Source: an uncultured Collinsella sp.
GTDB lineage: Bacteria > Actinomycetota > Coriobacteriia > Coriobacteriales > Coriobacteriaceae
Direction of reading: 5' to 3'
DNA length: 64,000 bases
Assembly: GCA_958348225.1 (NCBI GenBank)
Contig: CATVYG010000001.1
Span: forward strand, 62,001 to 126,000
Shown here: piece after piece, positions 33,730-43,740 of the stretch
Numbering within the stretch: the stretch's first letter is position 1
How the letters are laid out: each line of letters starts with the position of its first letter
Notes under the pieces: model-generated
Seen by the model: the letters and a program-made list of their open reading frames with translations, nothing else
What the model was told of the DNA's origin: nothing
The model's database searches: none
Made by a program: the position numbers and the translations under genes

Positions 33730-35595
33730 ATGACAAATGACTATCGCCGCGGTTCCGATGGGGGCCGCGGTTCTGGACGTCCCTCGTCGCGGGGACGTTC
33801 TGGTTATCAAGGAACGGGTCGGCAATCTTACAACGCCGGGCAGTCCCGTGGCAACGACCCGGCGTCGCGACTTCGCGGCTCGGGCGGCCCTCAAGTGCAT
33901 AACACCAGGTCGCGCAAGAGTTCGTCGACCGAATGGCTCACAGGCGCACCTCTGCCTCGCCGCAAAGCCGTCATGGGCTTCATCGGGCTTGGCTTGGGCT
34001 TGGGCGTCTTTCGCCTTGCCGACTATCAAATTGCCGAAGCCGATAAACTGCGCGAGCGTGCCGATGCGCGCCGCCTGCTTGCGCAGACCCTCTATGCCAA
34101 ACGCGGCACCATCTACGACCGCAACGGCAACGTGTTGGCGTCGTCGGTCGAATGTCGCAACATCGCCGTGAACCCGCAGCTTGTCGAGGATGTTGACAAG
34201 ACGGTGTCGGCGCTGGTCAAGGCAACTGGAATCGATAAAAAGACCTGCCGCAAGCTCGTTGAGTCCGATGGAACCTGGGTGTATATCAAGCGCCAGGTGG
34301 ACGAAGACGATGCTACGGCGCTGGAGAAGAAGAACCTGCCCGGCGTGCTTTTTGAGCAGGCCATGAAGCGCGTATATCCATACGGCAATCTGGCATCGCA
34401 GGTGCTGGGTGTAGTGAATGTAGACAACGACGGCTTGACGGGTCTCGAAAAGCAATACAACAAGCTTCTGACCGGCACGAACGGTTCCCTCGTACGCGAG
34501 CGCGCGAGGGACGGCAGCTATATCGCGGGCGGTGCCTATAAAAAGGTGGCTGCGGTCGACGGCGTTGATATCGTGACGACGCTCGACGTCAATATCCAGC
34601 GTGCGGCCGAGGATGCCCTGGCAGAGGCAGTTGAGAAGACTAAGGCCAAGAACGGCTCGGCGCTGGTCACCGATCCTACGACAGGCGAGATTTTGGCAGC
34701 CTGCTCGTACCCGACCTACGACCAGACCGATCTGGAGAATGCCAAGACCGAGGATATGAATCTGCGCCTGGTCACCGACGCCTACGAGCCCGGCTCGGTC
34801 TTTAAGACGCTCGTGGCGGGCGCCGGCTTCGACTTGGGCGTCGTGCTATCGAGTACGTCGTTTGAGGTGCCGGCGAGCATCAAGGTGGGCGACGATACCG
34901 TCACCGATGCTGACAAGCGCGACTACGCCATGACCATGGATGTGCGCGAGATGATGCGCCGTTCGTCCAACGTGGGCTTTGTCCTGGTGGGGCGCAAGAT
35001 CGGTGCCGACGACTTTGCCGCCTATGTGGACAAGTGGGGCATCGGTCACAGCTCTGGTGTCGATTTTCCGGGCGAGAGCCTGGGCATCGTCAAGGAGCGT
35101 GACCAGTATGACGGCGCCACGCTGGGCTCGATGAGCTTTGGACAGGCACTGTCCGTCTCGCCGATTGAGATCGCACGTGCCGTGGGCGGCATCGCCAACG
35201 GCGGCGTGATGATGACACCGCACTTCTATAAGTCCAGCAAAGGCGACGAGAAGGACTGGGGCGAAGGCGAGCGCGCGATTTCGGAGGACGCCGCATCCCA
35301 GGTGACATCGTGCATGCAGACGGTCGTGTCCGAGGGAACGGGCGTTGGCGGCGCGGTTGACGGCTATGACGTGGCGGGTAAGACCGGTACGGCCGAACGT
35401 GCCGACGAGAACGGCGGCTACCTCAAGGAGAACTACATGTCGTCCTTTATGGGCTTTGCACCGGCACAATCGCCCAAGGTGCTGTGCTATATCACGCTCG
35501 ACGGAACGCCGAGCGGCTCAGATGCCGCTGCGGTGCCGTTCCAGTCCATTATGGCCAACGCGCTCGACGTGCTGGGTATCCCGCACACGAAGTAG
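33730..35595 (+). CDS. ftsI: Septal penicillin-binding protein 2 / FtsI (transpeptidase)
   Basis: 621 residues. Class B PBP. A long Arg/Gly/Ser-rich cytoplasmic N-terminus (about 1-75) precedes one membrane segment (about 79-98, VMGFIGLGLGLGVF). Then comes the dimerisation domain (KRGTIYDRNGNVLA) and the transpeptidase domain with SxxK in PGSVFKTLVAG, SxN in RSSNVGF and KTG in AGKTGTAER. It crosslinks septal peptidoglycan with FtsW. It starts 17 bases after the FtsL-like gene. The RG-rich tail is longer than in most FtsI proteins. Confidence 0.95.
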   Translation: MTNDYRRGSDGGRGSGRPSSRGRSGYQGTGRQSYNAGQSRGNDPASRLRGSGGPQVHNTRSRKSSSTEWLTGAPLPRRKAVMGFIGLGLGLGVFRLADYQIAEADKLRERADARRLLAQTLYAKRGTIYDRNGNVLASSVECRNIAVNPQLVEDVDKTVSALVKATGIDKKTCRKLVESDGTWVYIKRQVDEDDATALEKKNLPGVLFEQAMKRVYPYGNLASQVLGVVNVDNDGLTGLEKQYNKLLTGTNGSLVRERARDGSYIAGGAYKKVAAVDGVDIVTTLDVNIQRAAEDALAEAVEKTKAKNGSALVTDPTTGEILAACSYPTYDQTDLENAKTEDMNLRLVTDAYEPGSVFKTLVAGAGFDLGVVLSSTSFEVPASIKVGDDTVTDADKRDYAMTMDVREMMRRSSNVGFVLVGRKIGADDFAAYVDKWGIGHSSGVDFPGESLGIVKERDQYDGATLGSMSFGQALSVSPIEIARAVGGIANGGVMMTPHFYKSSKGDEKDWGEGERAISEDAASQVTSCMQTVVSEGTGVGGAVDGYDVAGKTGTAERADENGGYLKENYMSSFMGFAPAQSPKVLCYITLDGTPSGSDAAAVPFQSIMANALDVLGIPHTK

Positions 35596-35678
35596 GGGGT
35601 TACAATCTTTGGGGCGTGGTTTGTTGTCCCATATGAGGGTGTTCACATGCCCTGCACCACGCATGTGCGGCGCTGGGA

Positions 35679-35684
35679 TACAAT
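35679..35684 (+). promoter_or_regulatory. Possible -10 before murF
   Basis: TACAAT in the context GGGATACAAT, in the 126-base gap after ftsI. Similar GG(G/T)nTACAAT strings precede the winged-helix gene (28023) and the BI-1 gene (58670). No -35 box is evident. Confidence 0.4.
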
Positions 35685-35721
35685 ACGCCGATAGCATTAT
35701 TAGGTTTACAGGGGAGCTGCA

Positions 35722-37146
35722 ATGATAGAGATCGCCGTCAACAACCTCGCGGCCGCAACAGGGGCCCGAACCGTGACGGGAGAAGCCGATCGGGTATGCC
35801 GCGGGTGCGTTATCGACTCGCGCCAGGTCGAGGAAGGGACGATTTTCGTCGCCTTTCCCGGTGAAAACGTCGACGGCAATGATTTTGCTTCCCGTGCCGT
35901 CCAGTCGGGTGCCGGCGCCGTCGTGATGACGCGTGAGCCCGAGGCCGAGCTGGTCTCGCTGGCACAGGACAGGGGCTGTGCCATCTTGCTGACCGATGAT
36001 CCCGAGGAGTTTCTGCTGCGTTTGGCGCACACGTATCGCCTGGAGCTTGGCTGCCTGGTCGTTGGCATTACCGGTTCCATCGGCAAGACGACGACCAAGG
36101 ACGTGCTCGCCGCTGTACTCGCCAAGCGCTATCGTGTCTGGGCCACCAAGGGCAATTTCAATAACCTGATCGGCATGCCGCTCACGGTGCTTTCCGCTCC
36201 GGCCGATACCGAGGTCCTGGTGCTCGAGATGGGCATGAACCATTTCCACGAGATTGAGCGCCTGTCCAAGTCCGCCAATCCCAACCTTGCCATCGTGAGC
36301 AAGATTGGTACCTCTCACATCGGCATTTTGGGCAGCCGCGAGAACATCGCCCGCGCTAAGGCCGAGATTGTCCAGGGTATGCGCGCCGCCGGCGACTATT
36401 TGCCGCTGCTGGTTTTGGGCGGTGAGGACGACTTTACGCCGTTCATTCGCGATACGTTCGCCCAGCCTGCTGGTATCGACGTGATGCTGGCCGGCGTCTC
36501 GGACGATGATGAGGTCCGCGCCCGCGACATTCGTGTTGATGACGAGGGCCGTCCGGTCTTTACGCTCGATTTTGGCCAGGGCGAGACGATCGATACCATG
36601 CTTGCCATCCCCGGCGTGCAGTCCGTCCCAAATGCCGTTAAGGCCGCCGCGGTTGCCTATCGCCTGGGCCTGACGCCCGAGCAGATCGATGCTGCCTTTA
36701 GGGGCCTCACGATCACCGGTCACCGCCAGGAGATCAAGCGCGCCAAGAGCGGTGCCCGCGTCATCGACGATTCCTATAACGCCAGCGCCGAATCCATGGC
36801 TGCTGGCCTCGATCTACTGTGCTCGCTTTCGTGCACGGGGTCTCGCATGGCGATCCTGGGCGAGATGGGCGAGATGGGCGATGAGGCTCCTCGCATGCAT
36901 GAGCTCGTGGGCGCCTATGCCGCCGCCAAGAAGCTCGACATGCTGGCGTGCGTGGGTGGTGAGCTGGCCCAGCTTATGGCCGATGCCGCGCGCATGATGG
37001 GCATGGACGAGGACCGCATCCAGGTGTTCTCCGATTATCAGCAGGTGCTCGACCGCATGGGCGGCGCGCTTGAAAAACATGATGTTGTACTGGTCAAGGG
37101 TTCCCGTTTTGTTGAGCTCGACCGCTTTGTGGAAGGTGTGTGCTAG
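35722..37146 (+). CDS. murF: UDP-N-acetylmuramoyl-tripeptide--D-alanyl-D-alanine ligase
   Basis: 474 residues. Adds D-Ala-D-Ala to the UDP-MurNAc tripeptide. Three Mur ligase domains: the N-terminal one with CRGCVIDSRQVEEGTIFVAFPG; the ATPase domain with GITGSIGKTTTKD (about 115-127) and LEMGMNHFHEI; and the C-terminal one with VIDDSYNASAESM, LGEMGEMGDEA. The EMGMN and DSYNA motifs identify MurF rather than MurE. mraY begins 3 bases after its stop. murE is absent from its usual place just before this gene. Confidence 0.96.
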   Translation: MIEIAVNNLAAATGARTVTGEADRVCRGCVIDSRQVEEGTIFVAFPGENVDGNDFASRAVQSGAGAVVMTREPEAELVSLAQDRGCAILLTDDPEEFLLRLAHTYRLELGCLVVGITGSIGKTTTKDVLAAVLAKRYRVWATKGNFNNLIGMPLTVLSAPADTEVLVLEMGMNHFHEIERLSKSANPNLAIVSKIGTSHIGILGSRENIARAKAEIVQGMRAAGDYLPLLVLGGEDDFTPFIRDTFAQPAGIDVMLAGVSDDDEVRARDIRVDDEGRPVFTLDFGQGETIDTMLAIPGVQSVPNAVKAAAVAYRLGLTPEQIDAAFRGLTITGHRQEIKRAKSGARVIDDSYNASAESMAAGLDLLCSLSCTGSRMAILGEMGEMGDEAPRMHELVGAYAAAKKLDMLACVGGELAQLMADAARMMGMDEDRIQVFSDYQQVLDRMGGALEKHDVVLVKGSRFVELDRFVEGVC

Positions 37147-37149
37147 CCC

Positions 37150-38169
37150 ATGTTCGGCAATCTCTCGTATCCAACGTATCAGGCTTTTTTGGGGCTTGGC
37201 ATCGCCGCTGCCATTGCGCTGCTGCTCATGCCGTGGTGGATCAAGCTGCTCAAGGTCGAGGGTATCGGCCAGCAGGTTCGTGCCGACGGCCCCAAGCGTC
37301 ATTTGGTTAAGCAGGGAACGCCCACCATGGGTGGCGTTGTCATCCTCGTTGCGATCTCGCTGACCTGCCTGCTGATGGGCAAGCTCACCACCGAGCTCGT
37401 GCTTGTGCTGCTCGCCACGCTGGCGACCGGCGTGCTGGGCCTGATCGACGACCTGACCTCCGTTACGCATGGGCGCTCGCTCGGTCTGACGCCCCATGCC
37501 AAGATGATCGGCCTAACCATTATCTGTGTCACCTTTACGGTACTTGCCGTCAACTGGTGCGGCGTCGCCCCCGAGATTCGTTTTCCCGGCGGCCTGACGA
37601 TTGACCTCGGTGTTCTTTCGACCACCATCTGCGGCCTTTCGTTCCCGTGGCTCTACATTGTCTTTTGCTGGCTGATGATCGCCGGTCTTTCTAATGCCGT
37701 GAACCTGACCGATGGCCTTGACGGTCTTGCTGGCGGCACCTCCATGATTGCCATGCTCGCCATGGCTGCCATGGCGTTTTTGCACGGAGACGTGAACCTG
37801 TCCATCTTCTGCACCGCGTGTGCCGGTGCCTGCTTGGGCTTTCTGTGGTTCAACTGCTATCCGGCGAGCATCTTTATGGGCGATACCGGCTCGCTTGCCC
37901 TGGGCGCCGCGTTTGCCTGCACGTCCATCATGACCAACACCGAGGTCGTCTCCCTTATCATCGGCGGCCTGTTTATCGTTGAGACCCTGTCGGTCATGAT
38001 TCAGGTTGTCTACTTCCACTTTACGCACAAGCGCGTCTTCCTTATGGCGCCCATCCATCATCATTTCGAAAAGAAGGGCTGGGCCGAGACCAAGGTCGTC
38101 ATCCGTTTTTGGATTATCGCTGCGGCCTTTGGTGCCGTTGGCCTTGCCCTGTTCTTCCAGTTGGGATAG
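37150..38169 (+). CDS. mraY: Phospho-N-acetylmuramoyl-pentapeptide-transferase
   Basis: 339 residues, about 10 membrane segments. Makes lipid I from UDP-MurNAc-pentapeptide and undecaprenyl phosphate. KRHLVKQGTPTMGGVVIL (about 51-68), LIDDLTSVTH with the DD motif, NLTDGLDGLAGG (about 184-195) and the FLMAPIHHHFEKKGW loop are diagnostic. It sits between murF and murD with gaps under 10 bases, so translational coupling is likely. Confidence 0.97.
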   Translation: MFGNLSYPTYQAFLGLGIAAAIALLLMPWWIKLLKVEGIGQQVRADGPKRHLVKQGTPTMGGVVILVAISLTCLLMGKLTTELVLVLLATLATGVLGLIDDLTSVTHGRSLGLTPHAKMIGLTIICVTFTVLAVNWCGVAPEIRFPGGLTIDLGVLSTTICGLSFPWLYIVFCWLMIAGLSNAVNLTDGLDGLAGGTSMIAMLAMAAMAFLHGDVNLSIFCTACAGACLGFLWFNCYPASIFMGDTGSLALGAAFACTSIMTNTEVVSLIIGGLFIVETLSVMIQVVYFHFTHKRVFLMAPIHHHFEKKGWAETKVVIRFWIIAAAFGAVGLALFFQLG

Positions 38170-38178
38170 TGGTCTTTC

Positions 38179-39585
38179 ATGTCTCTTGCTGATGTCTTTA
38201 GCCTGCTCGTTTTGGGTCAGGGCAAATCCGGTCTCGATGTCGCCCGCTGGGCGCTGGCACATCCCGAGCGCGTAAGTGCCGTTACCGTGTATGGCGGTGG
38301 CACCTCTGAGCCCAATGACGCCACGCGTGCGCTCGAGGCTGCTGGTGCGTCGTTTGTCTATGGGACCGAACAGGTCGAGGGCGCCTATGACGTATGCGTG
38401 ACGTGCCCGGGCATCTCGGAGTTCTCGGGCTTCTTTAAGGCTGGGCGCGAGCATGCCGCCCAGATTATGGGTGAGCCCGAGTTTGCCTATCGCCTGTCGC
38501 CCGATAACTGGATTGCCATCACGGGCACCAACGGCAAGACGACCACCACGTCGCTGACTGATTATCTGCTTAAGGCTGCCGGCGAGGCCAGCGTTGCTGT
38601 CGGCAACATCGGCGAGCCGCCGGTCAACGAGATTGACGGCCGAGCCCACAACGAGTGGTTTGTGGCTGAGCTCTCGAGCTATCAGATTGCTACGACAACC
38701 GAGCTCCACCCCCGCGTGGCGGTGCTGCTCAACATCACTCCCGACCACTTGGGCTGGCATAAGAGCCATAAGAACTATGCGCTTGCCAAGATCAAACTGT
38801 TTGACAATATGGTCGATGACGATCTGGTGGTTGTCGACGTCGAAGACGCCGGCATTCACGAGTTCGATGAGTACATCTACACGCCGAGTCGTCGCATCTG
38901 CAAGGTTGCCTTTGACGAGCCTGAGGGCGAGGATGCCGCCTTTGTGCGCGATGGCAAGATGATCGTGCGTCTGAAGGGTGTCGAGACCCCGCTCATCGCT
39001 ACATCCGAGCTCAAGATCTCGGGCCATCACAATGTTATCAATGCCCTGTGCGCTGCCACGGCTGCCTTGGCGGTCGGTGCCGATGTCGATGGTGTCTGCC
39101 GCGGTCTTGCCTCGTTCCAGCCGCTCGAGCACCGCGTGGAGCCGTGTGGCGAGATTGACGGCGTGCGCTACGTCAACGATTCCAAGGCGACCAACACCGA
39201 TGCGGTCGAGAAGGCGCTGACGGCATTTCCCGATGACGACGTGATCTTGCTGCTCGGCGGCCACGATAAGGGCACGCCGCTCACGGACTTCGCGCGCGTC
39301 GTTATGGACAACGTACGCTCGGTCGTCTGCTTTGGCGATGCGCGCGAGCGCTTCACCGCCGCTATGGACGAGGCCGATGTCGATGGCGATGTGGATATCG
39401 CCCAGGCGGATGACCTACGCGACGCCGTGGACGTCGCCCGTTCGCTGTCGAGCCGTGGTGACGTGATCTTACTTTCTCCTGCCTGCTCTTCGTTCGATGA
39501 ATTCTCGGGCTATGAGGAGCGCGGCCGCGTGTTTAAGGACTACGTGGCTCACCTTGCCGCTACAGCGAAATCACAAATGGAATAG
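38179..39585 (+). CDS. murD: UDP-N-acetylmuramoylalanine--D-glutamate ligase
   Basis: 468 residues. Adds D-Glu to UDP-MurNAc-L-Ala. N-terminal Rossmann part with LVLGQGKSGLDVARWA, ATPase loop GTNGKTTTTSLTDYLL (about 115-130), ELSSYQIATTTELHPRVAVL, NITPDHLGWH, and the C-terminal FQPLEHRVEPCGEIDGV and VNDSKATNTDAVEKAL. The N-terminal glycine pattern is GQGKSG, in line with MurD. Start ATG 38179, 9 bases after mraY. Confidence 0.96.
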   Translation: MSLADVFSLLVLGQGKSGLDVARWALAHPERVSAVTVYGGGTSEPNDATRALEAAGASFVYGTEQVEGAYDVCVTCPGISEFSGFFKAGREHAAQIMGEPEFAYRLSPDNWIAITGTNGKTTTTSLTDYLLKAAGEASVAVGNIGEPPVNEIDGRAHNEWFVAELSSYQIATTTELHPRVAVLLNITPDHLGWHKSHKNYALAKIKLFDNMVDDDLVVVDVEDAGIHEFDEYIYTPSRRICKVAFDEPEGEDAAFVRDGKMIVRLKGVETPLIATSELKISGHHNVINALCAATAALAVGADVDGVCRGLASFQPLEHRVEPCGEIDGVRYVNDSKATNTDAVEKALTAFPDDDVILLLGGHDKGTPLTDFARVVMDNVRSVVCFGDARERFTAAMDEADVDGDVDIAQADDLRDAVDVARSLSSRGDVILLSPACSSFDEFSGYEERGRVFKDYVAHLAATAKSQME

Positions 39586-39593
39586 GGGTTGCG

Positions 39594-41114
39594 GTGAGAG
39601 AGGAGAGCCCCCGACAAGGTATGAGGAGGCCCGACTCGGACCGTGCTTCCTCACGGCGCACCACACCGCGTTCCAGCCGCGGCGGGCAGTCGTTTGGCGA
39701 ACGCTATATTGCCGGCGTCCCCGCCCGTATCATGCGCCCCCGTTTGATATTCATGGCCTGCTTGTTTACCTTGGTATGCTTTGGCCTGCTGATGGTGTAC
39801 TCGGCGTCTTCGGTCGAGGCGCTGCACGAGAATGGCTCGGCGACATTTTTTCTGGGTCGACAGGCCGCGTTTGCCGTGGTCGGTGTTCTGGCGCTGATTG
39901 CCATCGTGCGCGTTTTGCCGGACAGCTGGTTTGGGGAGGATGTGCTCAGGATCTTCCTTATCGGCATGATAGGGCTACTGCTTCTGGTGTTCTTGGTGGG
40001 CAGCGGCAGCCGTGGCGCCACGCGCTGGCTCAACATCGCCGGTATTCAGTTCCAGCCTTCCGAGTTTTTAAAGCCATTTGCCATTGCGTATTCGGCCATC
40101 ATGCTTGATCGCTTCTTTTCGCCCGGCGGCAACATCAACGAATTCCTTCGCAAGATGGGCGTCTACCTGGGCATTTCGCTCTTTCTGATCTTTATCCAGC
40201 CCGATTTCGGTACAGTCCTGATCATCCTGTTGACCCTCATGTGCATGGCGTTGTTTGCGGGTCTCGACCCCAGATTTATCATCGGCGTGCTAATTTTCGG
40301 CATTCTCGTGATCGTGATTGCGCTTGTCGCAGAGCCGTACCGTATGGTGCGTATTCAGGTTGCCTTGAACCCTTGGGCCGACGAGTATGGTGACGGCTAT
40401 CAGGCCACGCTTGCCATCATGGCATTTGCCTCGGGCGGTCTGTTCGGCCGTGGCATCGGCAACTCAACCATGAAGTACTCGTATCTGCCCGAGGCGCACA
40501 ATGACTACATTCTGGCCATCATTGGCGAGGAAGTCGGTTTTGTCGGAACCGTGCTGTTCTTCTTGGTGTTTGCGATGCTGATCTACTCGGCGTTTCGCAT
40601 TGCCGAGCAGGCGACCGATCGTCGGGGCGCGCTCATGGCGTCTGGCTCCGCGGTCATTCTCGCGGTGCAGTTTTTGATTAACGCGCTGGGCATCCTCAAC
40701 GTGTTTCCCATGACGGGCAAACCGTTGCCGTTTATTAGCTACGGCGGTTCGTCGATTATCGTGTCGCTCATGCTTGCCGGGTTGATCCTGCGCGTTTCGT
40801 ACGAGAGCGCCCGCCGCGATGAGTACGACCGTCGCCGCGAGAGCTTTGCCGTTATGGACGAGAGCACCGCCGGCGTGGCTCATGTGCGCGGTGAACGACC
40901 TTCGCGTAGCGGTTTTACCGTTCTGGATGGTTCTGCATCCGAGCCGGCAACTCGTCCACGCCCGCGAACGGCTCCGCAAGGTCGTCCGCAGCGCCCCAGC
41001 CCTCGCAACGCGGGCGGCGGATATAATCGAATCGATTTGAACTCGGACCCGTCGGCGCGTCTGCGCACCGACGACCAGGGACCGCGTGTACGAAGGGACT
41101 ACCATGACCGATAA
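39594..41114 (+). CDS. ftsW: Septal peptidoglycan polymerase FtsW
   Basis: 506 residues. SEDS-family glycosyltransferase working with FtsI. About 10 membrane segments between residues 45 and 405: MVYSASSVEAL near the first, GSRGATRWLNIAGIQFQPSEFLKP (marked region about 137-160), and NVFPMTGKPLPFISYGGSS (about 374-392). The start is GTG 39594 after a weak site, 8 bases past murD. Both tails are long and charged: N-terminal 1-45 Arg/Ser-rich, C-terminal from about 410 with repeated Arg/Pro. The murG start lies inside its 3' end. Confidence 0.95.
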   Translation: MREESPRQGMRRPDSDRASSRRTTPRSSRGGQSFGERYIAGVPARIMRPRLIFMACLFTLVCFGLLMVYSASSVEALHENGSATFFLGRQAAFAVVGVLALIAIVRVLPDSWFGEDVLRIFLIGMIGLLLLVFLVGSGSRGATRWLNIAGIQFQPSEFLKPFAIAYSAIMLDRFFSPGGNINEFLRKMGVYLGISLFLIFIQPDFGTVLIILLTLMCMALFAGLDPRFIIGVLIFGILVIVIALVAEPYRMVRIQVALNPWADEYGDGYQATLAIMAFASGGLFGRGIGNSTMKYSYLPEAHNDYILAIIGEEVGFVGTVLFFLVFAMLIYSAFRIAEQATDRRGALMASGSAVILAVQFLINALGILNVFPMTGKPLPFISYGGSSIIVSLMLAGLILRVSYESARRDEYDRRRESFAVMDESTAGVAHVRGERPSRSGFTVLDGSASEPATRPRPRTAPQGRPQRPSPRNAGGGYNRIDLNSDPSARLRTDDQGPRVRRDYHDR

Positions 41115-42219
41115 GATGACCGTTGCTATTGCAGCCGGCGGCACGGCAGGACACATCAACCCCGCGCTCGCCTTGGCCGAAGAGTTGCGTGACCGTGGCC
41201 ACCACGTTGTGTTCGTGGGCCAGTCGCGCAAGCTCGAGGGTCGTCTGGTCCCCGAGGCTGGGTTTGATTTTGTGCCCATTACGGTCACGGGCTTCGACCG
41301 CTCCCGTCCTTGGACGGCGCTGACCTCGCTGTGGCGTGTCAACAAGGCCAAGCGTGCGCTCGCCAGTCATTTCTCAAAGGTCGGTAAGCCCGATGCCGCC
41401 ATCGGTTTTGGTGCCTATGTCGAGGTTCCGCTGCTGGGGTGGTGCAAGGGCGCAGGCGTTCCGTATCTGCTGCATGAGCAGAACTCTGTTCCGGGCCTGG
41501 CCAACAAGATGATGAACTCCCACGCCGCCCGCGTGTGCATCTCGGTGCCGGCAGCGCGTTCGGTCTTTGAGCGCGAAGGTGACCCTGGCCACGTGCTCAT
41601 GACCGGCAACCCCGTACGTCGCTCGGTAATCGAGGGCGATCGCGCTCGCGGCCGCAAGGCACTTGGCGTTCCCGAGGACGCTACGCTGCTGCTCGTCTTT
41701 GGCGGTTCACTTGGTGCCCAGCACCTCAATGAGCGCGTGGCTTCGCTCAAAAACGAGCTGCTTTCGCGTAAGAACCTCTATGTGTTGCATTCGACGGGTG
41801 CCGACGGCTTTGAGGAGACCGAGCGCGCTTTGGCGCTGGCGCCCGAGGAGGCGAAGCGTTACCGCGTCCAGCCTTACATCGACAACATGGGCGATATGCT
41901 GGCTGCTGCCGATTTGGTGCTCTCGCGTTCGGGCGCATCGAGCGTGGCCGAGATCGCTGCGCTCGCCGTGCCCTCGGTACTCGTGCCGTATCCGCATGCG
42001 ACGGCCGACCACCAAACCACCAATGCCCGTTATCTGGTCGACGCCGGGGCCGGCGTGCTCTGCGCCGATGCCGATATCGACGGTTCTGCCTTTGCCGATG
42101 AGCTGCTGCACCTGGTCGATGACGCGGCGGCGCGCGACGCCATGCGTCAGGCGGCGCGTGGTCTGGCTCAGGATAGGGCCGCCGCTCATCTGGCCGATGC
42201 GGTAGAGGGTTTGCGTTAG
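41104..42219 (+). CDS. murG: UDP-N-acetylglucosamine--lipid I transferase MurG
   Basis: 371 residues from ATG 41104, which overlaps ftsW by 11 bases and follows GAAGGGA. Family 28 glycosyltransferase that converts lipid I to lipid II on the inner leaflet. AAGGTAGHINPALALAEEL (about 9-27) is the glycine-rich lipid-site loop. LLHEQNSVPGLANKM, VFGGSLGAQHLN and SRSGASSVAEIAAL followed by PYPHATADHQTTNA are the UDP-GlcNAc site. Ordinary length. Confidence 0.97.
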   Translation: MTDKMTVAIAAGGTAGHINPALALAEELRDRGHHVVFVGQSRKLEGRLVPEAGFDFVPITVTGFDRSRPWTALTSLWRVNKAKRALASHFSKVGKPDAAIGFGAYVEVPLLGWCKGAGVPYLLHEQNSVPGLANKMMNSHAARVCISVPAARSVFEREGDPGHVLMTGNPVRRSVIEGDRARGRKALGVPEDATLLLVFGGSLGAQHLNERVASLKNELLSRKNLYVLHSTGADGFEETERALALAPEEAKRYRVQPYIDNMGDMLAAADLVLSRSGASSVAEIAALAVPSVLVPYPHATADHQTTNARYLVDAGAGVLCADADIDGSAFADELLHLVDDAAARDAMRQAARGLAQDRAAAHLADAVEGLR

Positions 42220-42316
42220 TTAGACGGGATATCGTCGGTCGTCCTCGCGCTGATGCGGTAGGTGCGGTACAGTTAACGGGTTACAGGCAGTGTTTACGCA
42301 AGGAGTACACGAGCAC

Positions 42317-43735
42317 ATGGCTGATTCCCAGACTGCAACCTCCGCGCCCGAGTTTAAGAGCGCCCACTTTATCGGTATCGGCGGCGCCGGCATGAGCGGC
42401 ATCGCCCTCGTTCTGCACGAACGCGGTTATGCCGTTACCGGCTCCGACCTTAAGACGTCACGTTATATCCGCCAGCTCACCCGCGCTGGTGTGAAGGTGC
42501 ATGTGGGCCATGAGGCCGCCACGATCGACGACGTCAAGCCCGACGTGGTTGTTGTCTCCACCGCTATTCCGGAGTCCAACCCTGAACTCGTGCGCGCTCG
42601 TGAGCTTGGTATTCCCGTGTGGCCCCGTGCCAAGATGCTCTCTGCTTTGGGCCACGGCTACACGACTGTCGCTGTTGCCGGCACGCATGGCAAGACCACC
42701 ACGTCTTCGATGTGCGCCACCATGCTCGACCGCATGGGTCTGGATCCGAGCTTCTTGATCGGTGGCATCGTCGAGGGCTATGACACGAACGGCAAGAACG
42801 GCTCGGGCGACTACTTTGTCGCCGAGGCCGACGAGTCCGACAGCTCCTTCCTGTTCCTGAACCCCAACGTAGTCATTGTGACCAACGTCGAGGCCGACCA
42901 CCTCGATCACTACTCGGGTATCGAGGAGATCGAGGCGACTTTCGCCAAATTCATGAGCCTGGTGGGCGAGGACGGCACTGTCATCGTCTGCGGCGAGGAC
43001 CCGCATCTGGTCGAGCTCGCCAAGTCGACGGGCCGTCACGTGCTTTCCTACGGCTTTGCCGAGAGCAACGACATCGTCTGCATGCACCCGGATGTTAAGG
43101 GCATCCAGAGTGACTTTATCGTTCGCTTTGAGGACGGCACTGAGCATGCTGTGGAGATCAAGAGCAATCCCGGTCGCCACAACATGCTCAACGCCACGGC
43201 GGTGCTCACCGTCGCACATGTCCTGGGCCTTGATATCGACGCCGCCGCCAAGGCGCTCTCGAGCTTTGAGGGCGTCCGCCGTCGCTTTACCCACGTGGGC
43301 GATATCGATGGCATCACCGTGGTCGATGATTACGGCCATCACCCCACCGAGATCAAGGCGACGCTTGCTGCCGCTTCGTCGCTGGGCTACAAGCACGTCG
43401 ACGTCGTGTTCCAGCCGCATCGCTATTCGCGCCTGCAGGCCCTGTGCGACGACTTTGCCGATGCATTTGCCAATGCCGATAAACTGCTGCTGATTGATGT
43501 GTTCTCGGCTGGCGAGATGCCCATTCCGGGTGTCACCTCTAAGATGCTCGCCGATACCGTGCGCGCCAAGCATCCTGGCAAGGAGGTCGTGTACTGCTCC
43601 AGCCGTCTTGAGCTCAATCAGGAGCTCGAGCAGATGGTGGGCGAGGGCGACCTGCTGCTCACAATGGGTGCCGGTGACGTTACGACCGTCGGTCCCGAGT
43701 TTATCGAGTATCTGACTGCCAAGAAAGACGCTTAA
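42317..43735 (+). CDS. murC: UDP-N-acetylmuramate--L-alanine ligase
   Basis: 472 residues from ATG 42317, with AAGGAG 11 bases upstream; an in-frame GTG at 42290 precedes that site. First ligase of the stem peptide. FIGIGGAGMSGIALVLHERG (about 16-35), VAGTHGKTTTSSMCATML (about 118-135), EADESDSSFL, VVDDYGHHPTEI and FQPHRYSRLQALCDDF are the MurC signatures. murB follows after 5 bases. The 97-base gap before it holds no gene. Confidence 0.97.
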   Translation: MADSQTATSAPEFKSAHFIGIGGAGMSGIALVLHERGYAVTGSDLKTSRYIRQLTRAGVKVHVGHEAATIDDVKPDVVVVSTAIPESNPELVRARELGIPVWPRAKMLSALGHGYTTVAVAGTHGKTTTSSMCATMLDRMGLDPSFLIGGIVEGYDTNGKNGSGDYFVAEADESDSSFLFLNPNVVIVTNVEADHLDHYSGIEEIEATFAKFMSLVGEDGTVIVCGEDPHLVELAKSTGRHVLSYGFAESNDIVCMHPDVKGIQSDFIVRFEDGTEHAVEIKSNPGRHNMLNATAVLTVAHVLGLDIDAAAKALSSFEGVRRRFTHVGDIDGITVVDDYGHHPTEIKATLAAASSLGYKHVDVVFQPHRYSRLQALCDDFADAFANADKLLLIDVFSAGEMPIPGVTSKMLADTVRAKHPGKEVVYCSSRLELNQELEQMVGEGDLLLTMGAGDVTTVGPEFIEYLTAKKDA

Positions 43736-43740
43736 GTCTA